Positions 50,201 through 60,442 of a DNA stretch of 64,000 nucleotides are shown in pieces. Source of the DNA: Siphonodentalium dalli (taxonomy: Eukaryota > Mollusca > Scaphopoda > Gadilida > Siphonodentaliidae); the NCBI GenBank assembly GCA_032622095.1, contig CP136064.1:48366073-48430072 (forward strand), in the 5' to 3' direction. The stretch's first letter is position 1. The number at the start of each line of letters is the position of its first letter. The notes under the pieces were generated by a model. That model saw nothing but the letters and a program-made list of their open reading frames with translations, ran no database searches and was not told the origin of the DNA. A program made the translations under genes and the position numbers.

Positions 50201-50940
50201 TGTTAGGAGACACCAACATGCCATGAGATTTGGGTCGAAAATTACAAAAAAATGACCATGACTGACAATATAACTTCATATGGCCTAACCTGAGGTGTCT
50301 TTTCATGTGCGATCAGTGTTTTTCCAACTCACATCATGCCTGTGAATCAAAATAAACCATAATTGCCAACATAAAATGGAAAATAATTGTTAGGAGACAC
50401 CAACATGCCATGAGATTTGGGTCGAAAATTACAAAAAATGACCATCGCTGACAATATAACTTCATATGGCCTAACCTTGGGTGTCTTTTCATGTGCGATC
50501 AGTGTTTTTCCAACTCACATCATACCTGTGAATCAAAATAAACCATAATTGCCAACATAAAATGAAAAATAATTGTTAGGAGACACCAACATGCCATGAG
50601 ATTTGGGTCGAAAATTACAAAAAAATGACCATGACTGACAATATAACTTCATATGGCCTAACCTGAGGTGTCTTTTCATGTGCGATCAGTGTTTTTCCAA
50701 CTCACATCATGCCTGTGAATAAAAATAAACCATAATTGTCAACATAGAATGGAAAATAATTGTTAGGAGACACCAACATGCCATGAGATTTGGGTCGAAA
50801 ATTACAAAAAAATTACCATGACTGACAATATAACTTCAAATGGTCTAACCTGGGCTGTCTTTTCGTGGGTGATCAGTGTTTTTCCAACTCACATCATGCC
50901 TGTGAATCCAAATAACCCATAATTATCGCCCTAAAATGGC
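35258..50940 (+). repeat. Satellite array, 187-bp monomer, about 82 copies
   Basis: GTTAGGAGACACCAACATGC recurs every 187 bp from 35289 to the end of the array (first spacing 182, then 187). After subtracting the insertion at 46271 the length corresponds to about 82 monomers. Monomers carry variants (GACCATGACTGAC, GACCATCGCCGAC or GACCATCGTTGAC; CTGAGGTG, CTGGGGTG or CTGGGCTG; GAATCAAAA, GAATGAAAA or GAATAAAAA). Several variants occur in the same order in separate blocks, so the array has higher-order structure. No frame reaches 60 codons in the array apart from the inserted segment. The left edge is abrupt and the right edge decays. Confidence 0.97.
46271..46599 (-). mobile_element. 329-bp Helitron-derived fragment inserted in the satellite, 8-bp duplication CATGCATG
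   Basis: The satellite monomer is interrupted after CATGCATG (46263-46270) and resumes with CATGCATG (46600-46607). The insert starts TACCCGTCC and ends CACATACCA and matches 17953-18281 inverted, same length, with no mismatch that I found. It contains one full 122-bp unit, part of another, and an AT-rich linker, but neither Helitron terminus. The ends are not inverted repeats. The 72-codon minus frame is the repeat reading. Confidence 0.92.
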
Positions 50941-51080
50941 ATATTATTGTTAAGAGACACAACATAGGCTACCATTACCATTGGTTTTGCATTTTGGGTC
51001 AAAAATGAAAATAAATGACCAGCACCAATAATATAACCTCAAATGGGCAGTATTCTTAATGCGATTTGTTCTAAACGTAT
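50941..51080 (+). repeat. Decayed satellite edge
   Basis: TTATTGTTAAGAGACACAAC, then AATGACCAGCACCAATAATA and TATAACCTCAAATGG echo the monomer with many changes. This is the usual loss of homogenisation at an array edge. The last full monomer (50820-50930) already shows raised divergence. Confidence 0.75.
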
Positions 51081-53219
51081 GTCTTTTTGGAAATTGCTGT
51101 CCAACAAACAAGATTTACCTTGATTTACATCTTACATCTTCTGTGTCTTTACGGCCAGCATTGACCAACCCCGGAACGTGGTCTGAGTATGTCCCTAACT
51201 ATGTATATGCTATTTAGATACCGCTTTGCCTTTGTGAGTTTGTCGTACATGACCAGGATCCATCCGGAGTTTTCATGCATTAATTACATGTATATACAGT
51301 TGTAGATTTACTTTGCTATACCCCCCAGTAAAATCACTAGCTGCATGTGTAATCTATGGCAGCATAAAGTTGAAGTCCATTTATATGGACATTGAACTTG
51401 AAGTTGAACGAGGGTATCACCCCCCCCTTTTCGGTACACGGGATTCAGGGTGTTTTGAAGCTGTACGCGGGATTCATACCCCCCGAATTAACTGGTATTC
51501 GGGTTCAAGCATAACATCTTGGACGCAGGTTTGATGGCGCAAAGTAATATTTTGTGCTAGTTATCTGTGTGAATATAATAGCTTCTTGGGCATATTCAAC
51601 CACCGTGCCATCATAAACATGCTAAAAATGCTTGACGCCAGTCTAGATGCTGGGATTTTGCGATTTTCTTGTTCAGATTACAAAATTTTCGCACCATGGT
51701 TGGGCCCGATGTGTCATTGTCTCTCCCCTGTGGCCAATACAAAAATGCTAATAAGTTTAACAATATTTTACTACATTTGGTCAAACTTGTGGTCATCAGT
51801 TGGAGAATTTTCCAACCTGAAGGAGAGTATGAGGTTTGAAATTTCCAACACTGTAGGAAAGCTTTAGTTGAGGCCAGTCTGGATGCTATGATTTGCGATT
51901 TTCTTGTTCAAATTTCAAAATTTTCTCACACCGGCCGAACAACGATGGTTAGCTCGGTGTGTCGTGGTCTCTTGCCCGTAGCCGTGTGCATGTGTATGGA
52001 GTTAGACCACTAGATGTTAGGATTTATGCAATGTTTCAGGTTAAAATATCTGAATTTTCTCATACCGGGAATATAGAATCATGGTTTATGAAGATATAGG
52101 ATATTAGGCCTAAACACTGAGGTGCAAGGAAGGGGGGGGGGGGGGGGGGTGGTGCAAATGAAATTATGCAAAACTTGTGTTCGGTCTGATTCTGACCCAA
52201 GGAGGGGGAGTGCAGTTGGAATTTCCCAAGGTGGACACCCCCCAACGGAAACCCTCTAGCCACGTCCCTGGTCATAAAGTATCATTAATGGTATCATAAC
52301 GGCCTCATAGTCATAACACGACCGGCATCATAATGTGTCTATGTATTATTTCTTAACATGTATTCAGGATTCACCCCCCAAAATTAACTCGTATAACTAT
52401 AACCAACCTGTACCAAATCTGAGTTTTATCAATAATGTTTTTAAATATAATCCAAAATTCACCAAAAATATTGCACAAAATTGTATAGTTACACCTTATG
52501 CGCCTCCTTTAAAACTTCAGCATAATGAAGGTTAGGAGAAACCTATAGATAGATAGATAGATAGATAGATATGATTCAGGGGGAGGGGGGGGGGGGTGAT
52601 ACCCTCTTGAACGACATTGAACTTCAAGTTGAACGACAGATCTTCACGGCCACTTGTTGAGCCTGATCGAGGAAATTTGGTTTAAAATATATTTAAAAGT
52701 ACTTTAAGGTATACATACATTATTAGTATACGAGTTTAAACACATTAATGTAAATTTAAAATCAAGTGGTTTCAAGAAATAGCCGATGTTTTCCGGTATA
52801 TTAGAAATATTTGACTTTATGCAACTGCGAAATGCAACTAAATAGATTCCATCCGCCATTGTTGTTGGTGAATTGTTAAGCTCCGCCCTTTTAACTCCAC
52901 CCACAAATTCTCATGGCACGGTACGGCATGTCTCCTTGGCTCGAGACAAGTACATATGATATTTTTTTCTCTATCAAATACATGCATCGACAAGACATTG
53001 AGTGGTACGAAATTCGTAAGTACGTTTTTAACACAGCTGCACGAAAAAAGGAAAGCTGTTTGATGCGGAATATTGTTACCGACAAAACAGGTTACTATCG
53101 TCGTCAGAGTGGCCTCTTCAGAACTTTTAATTGGGTAAGGGGACTGTTTACAAAGTATAACAAACGACGACTTTTACTGTACACCGGGTTTTGTCGATAA
53201 TAAAATTAGATATAATCAT
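51081..53219. other. Gene-poor stretch right of the satellite
   Basis: Holds a C tract at 51419-51427, a G tract at 52132-52150, a GATA microsatellite at 52541-52567 and another G tract at 52580-52598. A phrase around GACATTGAACTTGAAGTTGAACG near 51387 recurs in similar form near 52614, beside a GGTATCACCCCCC segment found inverted. The 95-codon plus frame at 52913-53200 has no recognised domain, and its first 38 bases recur inverted near 5855, so it is more likely part of a repeat than a gene. Confidence 0.5.
52541..52567 (+). repeat. (GATA)n microsatellite
   Basis: About seven TAGA/GATA units in a row. Confidence 0.95.
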
Positions 53220-53499
53220 TTATAAATCAGCTGATGCTACCATAGAGGACATGTGGAAACACATAAAGAACGGGATCCTGGGAGCTATGGACCAACATAT
53301 ACCATCGAAGCTCATATCACCGAAACACAATACCCCATGGGTGAACCACAAGATCAGAAAACTACTCAGGAAGAAACGACGACTGTACAATCAAGCAAAG
53401 AAGACCAACATCTGGACCAACTATCGGACGATTCAGAGAGATTGTAAACGGGAAATGAGGACCTCTCGGGCAGAATGGAATCACATCAACAAAGATTAA
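53220..53499 (+). pseudogene. Non-LTR retrotransposon ORF2 fragment, linker between endonuclease and RT
   Basis: The peptide (for example TPWVNHKIRKLLRKKRRLYN) has the basic, Trp-containing pattern that precedes the RT domain in jockey/CR1-type proteins. It ends at a stop at 53497-53499, and the protein continues one frame over from 53507 (EKKTTKPFWNYVKSRR), so a small indel near 53490-53510 broke the frame. No upstream endonuclease motif is found, so this is a truncated remnant. Confidence 0.75.
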
Positions 53500-53506
53500 A
53501 GAAGGA

Positions 53507-54187
53507 TTGGAGAAAAAGACAACGAAGCCCTTTTGGAACTATGTTAAAAGCAGACGACAGGACAACATCGGAGTATCACCACTAAAACATCTCGGAAAAC
53601 TAGTAGAAGACTCAAAAGGCAAAGCAGAAGTCCTAGTAAAGCAATTCCACTCAGTATTCACCAAACACCAACCACCTGTACCAGACCTAAAACATAAATG
53701 CGATAACATCGGCAAACTAACAGTGGCAGTGAACGGAGTTGAAGCCTTGCTGAAGAGATTGAACCCCTCAAAAGCATCTGGCCCAGATGGAATACCCAAC
53801 ATGATCTTGAAGAAGTATGCAAAACAACTGGCACCTGCCTTCAGACTAATCTTTCAACACTCACTGGACACAGGTACATTACCAATCGACTGGCGCAGCG
53901 CTAACATAGCACCGGTATACAAGAAAGGAGATAGACACCTAGCAGAGAACTACCGACCAGTCTCCCTAACATCAGTACCATGTAAGATGCTGGAACACCT
54001 CATCTGCCGCCACATCCTTGAACATCTGGAAAAATACAATATCCTAACAAATCTAAACCATGGCTTCCGTAGTGGATACTCCTGCGAAACCCAACTGGCA
54101 GTGACTACACATGACATCCTAAATTCACTTGACAAGAAGAAGCAGATAGATATGGCCATCCTTGACTTCTCTATTAAAGGCCTTTGA
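53507..54187 (+). pseudogene. Non-LTR reverse transcriptase, N-terminal half
   Basis: Contains FWNYVKSRR, then LNPSKASGPDGIPNMILK (RT motif 0/1 region), WRSANIAPVYKKGDRHLAEN and YRPVSLTSVPCKMLEHLI (motif 2), and GFRSGYSCETQL. This order is diagnostic of jockey/CR1/L2-like RTs. The frame runs to DFS, the start of motif A, where about four extra bases (around 54171-54176) shift it, so the next conserved residues KAFDTVPHG appear in another frame. The element can therefore no longer make an active enzyme. The listed start is not a biological start codon. Confidence 0.88.
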
Positions 54188-55286
54188 CACTGTGCCTCAT
54201 GGCAGCCTACTAGTCAAGCTAAAACACTACGGAATCACAGGCCCGATCCACCAGTGGCTAATGTCATTCTTAAAAGAAAGAAAGATGAGAGTGGCACTGG
54301 AAGGAGATTTCTCTGAAGAGGCAGAGGTATTATCAGGGGTACCACAAGGAACAGTGTTAGGACCGCTCCTCTTCCTATGCCACATCAACGACCTACCGGA
54401 CACTGTAAAATCACAAGTCCGATTGTTCGCAGATGATTGCCTGCTCTACCGACAGATAAATAGCTATAAAGATCATGAAATACTACAACAGGACCTATGT
54501 AACCTAAAACAGTGGGCCATAAAATGGGGAATGCATTTCAATCCATCCAAATGCTACATCATGAGCCTAAAGCAGAAAACCCAACGCTTCTACCAACTAG
54601 CGGGACAATTCCTACAAGAGGTAAATCACAACCCCTACCTCGGTGTCCAATTCGCAAACGACATGACATGGCAGCACCACATAGATACCATCACAAAGAA
54701 ATCAAATTCAACCCTGGGCTTCATTCGACGAAACCTGAGACACTGCCCAAGGGACTTCAGGAAAACATCATATATAGCACTTGTTCGCCCCCAACTAGAA
54801 TACGCAGCAACAATCTGGGACCCATACTACGAGAAAGACAAATCAAAACTAGAGAGGGTCCAACGAAGAGCAGCGCGATTCATCAAACAAGACTACCGAT
54901 CAAGAGAAAAAGGCTGTGTGACAACCATGCTCAAGGATCTAGAGTTACCATCACTAGAATCAAGAAGATCAGAGCAGAGACTAGCACTATTTTATAAGGT
55001 GGTTAAGGGGTCGGCCCCGGGTATAAAACCTGAAAACTACCTAACGACCTAAAAACCAAGAAGAAAGAGGAAGGCTAAAAAGTTCGACGATTTTGTTAGT
55101 GATAACATCGTAGAAAAACGAACTGTAAACAACGAAAGTGCATTCGAACTGATCCCGACAAACACGGATCAATTTGGAAACTCCTTCTTTCCAAGAACAG
55201 TGATTGACTGGAACCATCTGGACGATACCACAGTCAACGCTGCCGACTTAGATACATTCAAGTCGGCCGTGGGAGAACATCAATAG
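54165..55286 (+). pseudogene. Non-LTR reverse transcriptase, C-terminal half
   Basis: Starts at KAFDTVPHG (motif A Asp), then SGVPQGTVLGPLLFL (motif B), LFADDCLLY (motif C catalytic FADD), the thumb region and a C-terminal stretch with YEKDKSKLERVQRRAARFI, typical of this superfamily. An in-frame TAA at 55050-55052 interrupts it, but the same frame continues to 55286 with FFPRTVIDWNHLDD, the conserved C-terminal motif of these proteins. Only a few lesions are present (two frameshifts, one nonsense), so the copy is moderately young. Confidence 0.88.
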
Positions 55287-55359
55287 CGCTCCTCCCACCG
55301 TCCTGCAAAAGCCAGATTTGGTCACTAAGGACGTACCATATACAGATACAGATACAGAT

Positions 55360-56092
55360 TTGATTTTGTCATGATGATGATGCATTGCTGTAAATTGTAA
55401 TGCTGATGATTTCGATTATGATCATTCTGATTCATTGCCAATGTTCAATCATTCATCATTTCATACCATCCATGATGATTGATGATGTTCTATCAGTGTC
55501 TGTAAAATACTATATATATTTTTGGTAAAGCTACTAAAGGTCTTCAAACACGCGATATCCGAAAGACGGAACACCATGAGCAATATGTACCTGCTCAAAC
55601 ACTCAAGAGCGATAGAGACGTGCCACCAAAATGATAGCTACATTCTGGAACATGACCTACTGAGACTGCCTTGTTAAAACTGGTCTTATATCCCTTAAAC
55701 ATAGGGCCCTGCGAAGATTTGATTCGGCGACCGGATTCGGGATCGATACCGAATCGGCTTTCCGATTCGTATATTTTCGAATCGGCCCATTCTTTCCCCT
55801 TTATGGTTACAAACAACTAAATATGTTATTTATGGAGTTCAATTGACAGAGCATTTACTTAGGGCCCTGTGGGCCCTCCGAATAGGAAAATTAGCAACCG
55901 AATCTCAAATCTAATCGGCTGTCCGATATCAACATCGAATCAGAATCGAATCAGGATAAGCACGGGACGTTGAAAAAATCATAGCGGATATCCTTCTAGT
56001 TATTGTTCACTTATTTGTCATGTAAGCTGAGACTTTTTTTCGAATATGAAACAAAGAACCAAGACAGAGTTCACAGATAAACTTTTTGCAAC
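55360..56092. other. Stretch with a GATTCGG-rich degenerate element
   Basis: Between 55703 and 55970 there are many CCGATTCG/CGAATCGG motifs and AGGGCCCTG at both 55703 and 55862, suggestive of a decayed hAT-like miniature element with subterminal repeats, but I could not fix its ends. No gene. Confidence 0.4.
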
Positions 56093-56603
56093 TGAAATCG
56101 TTCTCATCAAATTTATATATCACTTAGTATAACATGTGACATAATTATATGTCATCTAATTTCTACTGAAGATACACAGATCGACTACTCCAGTAGTGTG
56201 TACTGTGTATGTACTTGTATTATAGTGTTTATTAATTTGATAGTTGCCAATGACTATATAAACTATATATTCCAAGGATTTCAGGACTGATATAAACAAT
56301 TGCATGCATAATGATGTGCATGACCCACCGCATCAGTACCCGGATGTAGGGCTGGGCGATATTGGTCCAAAAAATATTGCGATATTATGGTGACAACATA
56401 GCGATAAACGATATTATCACGATATTATTTGGTATATAACAATTGGTAAGTACAATGTATAATATATGCAATATTTCATGAATAAAGTTTGCACAATACA
56501 TCCCTCCGTTTTATTTACGATTTGTGGGCCATACGAGGTTGAGTAAATGTGTATTGAACATTGATTGTACATCAGTAACATCACAGTATAACGACCACTC
56601 GTC
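56093..56603 (+). repeat. Local direct duplication, left copy
   Basis: Nearly identical to 56938-57452, offset about 846-853 bp. It contains TAGGGCTGGGCGATATTGG at 56346, a phrase known as the end of hAT-type miniature elements, but no matching opposite end. A few small indels separate the copies, such as a 9-bp insertion in the right copy near 57180. Confidence 0.9.
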
Positions 56604-56937
56604 TGCAACAATTGACAGTTTGCCGACGACGAACGCAACAACTTTCAACTCCTTTCTAATTTGGTCAGGCATAATATAAACTGTAAGCAGTGTTCAAAGC
56701 ACCATTTCGATTACACATTGTCAAAATTAGTGAACAGTGATAACTGATAATAAATACTGTTCAAACAATCACGCATACTCATACCAGACTTTCATTTTTG
56801 AGGCGCGCGATCGCTCTTTCGCACCATCGCTCAGCTAAAATTGAAAACCAGCGAGCGATCGATTGCGCGCCTAGGCAAAATACAGGGAGCGTACAAGTAT
56901 AAAGATATACAGCTTGAATGTTGTAGCAAAATATCAA
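56604..56937. other. Spacer between duplicate copies
   Basis: Contains an imperfect palindrome around GCGCGCGATCGCTC and GAGCGATCGATTGCGCGC (56810-56870). No gene. Confidence 0.5.
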
Positions 56938-57452
56938 ATGAAATCGTTCTCATCAAATTTATATATCACTTAGTATAACATGTGACATAATTATATGTCA
57001 TCTAATTTCTACTGAAGATACACAGATCGACTACTCCAGTAGTGTGTACTGTGTATGTACTTGTATTATAGTGTTTATTAATTTGATAGTTGCCAATGAC
57101 TATAACTATATATTCCAAGGATTTCAGGACTGATATAAACAATTGCATGCATAATGATGTGCATGACCCACCGCATCAGTATGATCAGTACCCGGATGTA
57201 GGGCTGGGCGATATTGGTCCAAAAAATATCGCGATATTATGGTGACAACATAGCGATAAACGATATTATCACGATATTATTTGGTATATAACAATTGGTA
57301 AGTACAATGTATAATATATGCAATATTTCATGAATAAAGTTTGCACAATACATCCCTCCGTTTTATTTACGATTTGTGGGCCATACGAGGTTGAGTAAAT
57401 GTGTATTGAACATTGATTGTACATCAGTAACATCACAGTATAACGACCACTT
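56938..57452 (+). repeat. Local direct duplication, right copy
   Basis: Second copy of 56093-56603. The match stops at ACGACCAC, directly upstream of the putative exon at 57507, so the duplication may affect the first intron or promoter of that gene. Confidence 0.9.
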
Positions 57453-57506
57453 GTTAAAATTGTTGTTTAGTCAGATATTCTATTATCATGTTTTAACTTT
57501 TTTCAG

Positions 57507-57650
57507 AGAAAGGAGTAAAACATGGATGGCTCGAATATCCCAAAGTCTTACCTGATCAATCTTGTGAGAGATAAACTGAATCTGATGAATATAAAGTTAT
57601 GGCTGCCACCATACACAAAAGAAGATGGCCAGAAAGGAGACATACCCCAG
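57507..57650 (+). CDS. Putative first coding exon of an unrecognised host gene
   Basis: A good 3' splice site (TTTTAACTTTTTTCAG) ends at 57506 and a 5' splice site (CCCCAG/GTACCC) follows 57650. The ATG at 57522 has a strong context (AAACATGG), and a TAA codon lies in frame just upstream, so this looks like the exon with the start codon. It encodes 43 residues beginning MDGSNIPKSYLINLVRDKLN and ending KKED-like, polar, before the donor, with phase 0. Codon use is balanced and the 65-codon frame read through the donor adds nothing sensible. I do not recognise the family. Downstream exons were not identified in the window; the gene may have long introns. It could also be a chance combination of splice-like sites. 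Confidence 0.45.
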
Positions 57651-60108
57651 GTACCCAATACACATTCTACATATGCACTGTCTCTACAACACAGAGACAA
57701 ACATGAACATCTAAATTAAACCACTGCTTAAATTCCATAACTTTTTGGGGGAAAAAAAAGAATTAAGTTTCTCTAAATTCTCTCTCATATATGAGATCGA
57801 ATTTTTGTTTATCTCAGATACAATGACATTTTATACTGCAATACTAGTATATACCGGTACCCACAAAACTGTTTTGTGAATCTCCATTCTTTTATAACAT
57901 AAAGTGAATTGTGTCTTCTTCAAAATGACAAATTTTAGGGTAGTCGGCATACCATCAATCCTTGAAATAGTGTGTCTGACATTTGCAGAATGAGTTTCCC
58001 AGAGGGTGAATTTAGTGATGCTACACCGCACTGCGGGCTAGCATCACCAAATTCACCCTCTGGGGAACTCATTCTGCTTAGGCCTCATCTTCTGGGAAGT
58101 ATCTATAGTATCAAATTAATGGGCTTCAATGCCTGAGCTATGTCAGGAGGTGGAAAGTTTAGATGGATCTACACAGAAAACTACTTTATTGTTAAGCCAG
58201 GGCACCACATGCAGGAATCTATACTATCTGTCACAATTTTGCCGCATTTAAAAATATATCATCCTCTTGTCCGATTGCACCCAAATTTTGATCATGTCTT
58301 GAGGCACATCTCAGAATATGGCTTCAGCGGGGTCCGTGCCAATTACTGCCAAAGCTAAATGCCAGACCAACTCCATGCACCATTTGCCGACTTTCTTTAT
58401 ATCGTTACCAGCAATTTCCTGAACATTTTTGTCACCTGTTATTTTTTTTACTTTAGACTACTTAAAGGGGCATACATGAGCAATACAGAGAGTTCCTTAT
58501 AAGACTAGAAAATTGCTACACCACTGTTCACATGACCAGGGGAATATCATGGGACATGCGCCTTTGACCTAAGATATATTGCATGATCAATGAAGAGCAT
58601 TTATCATCAGTTCAGAAGATATGTGGGAAAATTGGGAGCACATATATAGTTAACATCAACACAGGGGATTTCACAGGGTAGGTGACGTGACCTCAAATGA
58701 CTTAAACGGGCTCTATTAATTAGCAATAAAGAGCATTGATTATAAAAGATGAATGGTAACTTTATCTGGAGAGTGGCACGCAAGACGCTATTTACCTCAG
58801 GTGACTAATAATCATTTCAGATTACTTGAAGGGGCATTATAATTTACTAATTCTCCACACGATTTCCCTGCATGTCATGTTTGTCACCCGTCATTTTTGA
58901 CGGAGCAACTCCCTAGTATTATATAACAAAATTATGTCAAAATGTAAAAATCATAGTTTTAGAAGGGAAATTTTGGGAACAGCATTCTCAGCAAATATAC
59001 AAATTGGGTGGAAATAAATAACTGCCATAAAAAGTTCATGATCTGAACTAGTTAAAGATACGGGCGGCGTTGAAGGTGGGTATGCTGTTAAAATATTCAC
59101 CTCCGTCAAAAACCGCCATAAACAGAAAGAATAGTAAAATATAGACAGACTTTGTTCTTATACCAATCAGAAATATGGCATAAACAGTATGTTATTGTCA
59201 ATTTGTTTTCCTTTGTTATGTAAACAAAAGCAAAAAACGTTATGTTACCTGGCTTCTGTTTAGATTCGAATATGGTAAACATAAAGAGCGTTATTTGTTA
59301 CTGTTTTCCTGATATGGAAATAATAAAGAGCATTTATATCATTTGTGTGTGATTAACCACTAGAATTGTGCTCTGTTATGTAAACAGAAGCAAACGTCTG
59401 TAACACGAGCAGGCTCCTGTTTACATACACCATCGTACGCATTGATGACAATATACTATTTACGCGCTGATTATGTTTGGCATGTGAAGAAAACTAATTA
59501 TATTTTAATATTCCTTCTGTTGATGGCGATTTGACCAAATATGAATATTTCTGCAACGAACGCCGCCCGTGCCTTTAAAGGGTGGATTGACAATTTAATT
59601 GAGTTCAATATTCTGCAAGAATTTAAATATTATGTTAGGTGCGTGCTGAAAATGGTGAACATCCATTTTGCAAGAATCGATATAAACCTTTATGCTGAGA
59701 TGAGATTTAGCATCACTTTTTCCGCCAAGGAGAAGCCCTCAACTGAACTATATGGATTATATGGATTACGTCTCCGGCCTTGTGTCAATCAGGAGGGTTA
59801 AAATTTTATTGCTGTGCCGACCCCACTCACATCCGTGTCCAGATTAGTCTCGCATGAATACACCCGCATTCTATCTATTGTCTAGTCAGTTTTTATTCCT
59901 CCTCGCCAGGACAGGATCGTTTCTATTTTCTCAAGGTTGTATCTTTCTGTGTTGCGAGTTTATCGACTCAATATTTATTGTTGATATTACAAACTTGCAA
60001 TTTATTGTACCCGATAGTTAATTAATATTTCTCACATCCGAAACGGGAACTTTTTTCGTTTCACTGTATCCGTAATTTGTTTCCGTGTTTTCTGTTTTCC
60101 TCAAGACG
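57651..60108. other. Possible intron or intergenic stretch
   Basis: If 57507-57650 is an exon this would start with its intron. I found no further exon with matching phase and splice sites. The 86-codon plus frame at 59541-59801 and the 72-codon frame at 58140-58358 lack splice framing. AAAGAGCGTT/AAAGAGCATT phrases recur at 58595, 58731, 59285 and 59325, probably remnants of an old repeat. Confidence 0.4.
57985..58077. repeat. 39-bp inverted repeat with 15-bp loop
   Basis: Arms 57985-58023 and 58039-58077 (GCAGAATGAGTTTCCCAGAG to its complement) differ at only two positions. Could be a miniature element or a precursor-like RNA hairpin; no target duplication seen. Confidence 0.85.
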
Positions 60109-60117
60109 GCATTTATC

Positions 60118-60433
60118 GGTTGGCGATTATCGCAATACGATAGGGGAACACTTTTACGTTCGTACTCACATTTCACCAATTTTTGTACCTGGCTTGCCTG
60201 TACTGAGTTTCAAGGCAAAATGGCCAATTTGATTCTATTTGTCGTTATATACCTATATATCACCCCATTTATTATTAATTTTCATAAAAATAAAATAAAA
60301 GAAGCTGAAGATGACATGTTTAAAATGTTTGAAGCATGAATTTGGCGATAAATAGTTTTCAGAGTACGTTATACTTGCGATAGTTACGTTACGCACACAG
60401 TGTTCCCCTATCGTATTGCGATAATCGCCAACC
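60118..60433. mobile_element. Mutator-like miniature element, 9-bp TSD GCATTTATC
   Basis: Perfect 35-bp terminal inverted repeats (60118-60152 and 60399-60433, starting GGTTGGCGATTATCGCAATA) are flanked by GCATTTATC at 60109-60117 and 60434-60442. A 9-bp duplication with long perfect ends points to Mutator-like (MULE) elements. The 316-bp body encodes no transposase; the 84-codon frame across it starts outside the element. Confidence 0.88.
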
Positions 60434-60442
60434 GCATTTATC

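Larger units (their letters stand above)
53220..55358 (+). mobile_element. 5'-truncated non-LTR retrotransposon (jockey/CR1/L2-like)
   Basis: Encodes a broken reverse transcriptase protein read in three pieces. The endonuclease domain expected upstream is absent, and recognisable coding begins near 53225, the usual 5' truncation. After the stop at 55284-55286 there is a 3' untranslated region of about 50 bp and a (ATACAG)n tail at 55339-55359, as in CR1/L2-type elements that end in short repeats rather than poly-A. No target duplication was identified. Confidence 0.85.

Noticed and set aside
35258-50940. CRISPR-like regular repeats
   Set aside because: Monomers are 187 bp and directly contiguous with no unique spacers; this is eukaryotic satellite DNA.
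52913-53200. 95-codon plus-strand frame before the RT element
   Set aside because: No recognised domain or splice framing; its start coincides with a repeated 38-mer and it overlaps an open minus-strand frame.
60085-60339. 84-codon frame
   Set aside because: Begins in flanking DNA and runs into the Mutator-like miniature element; chance frame.
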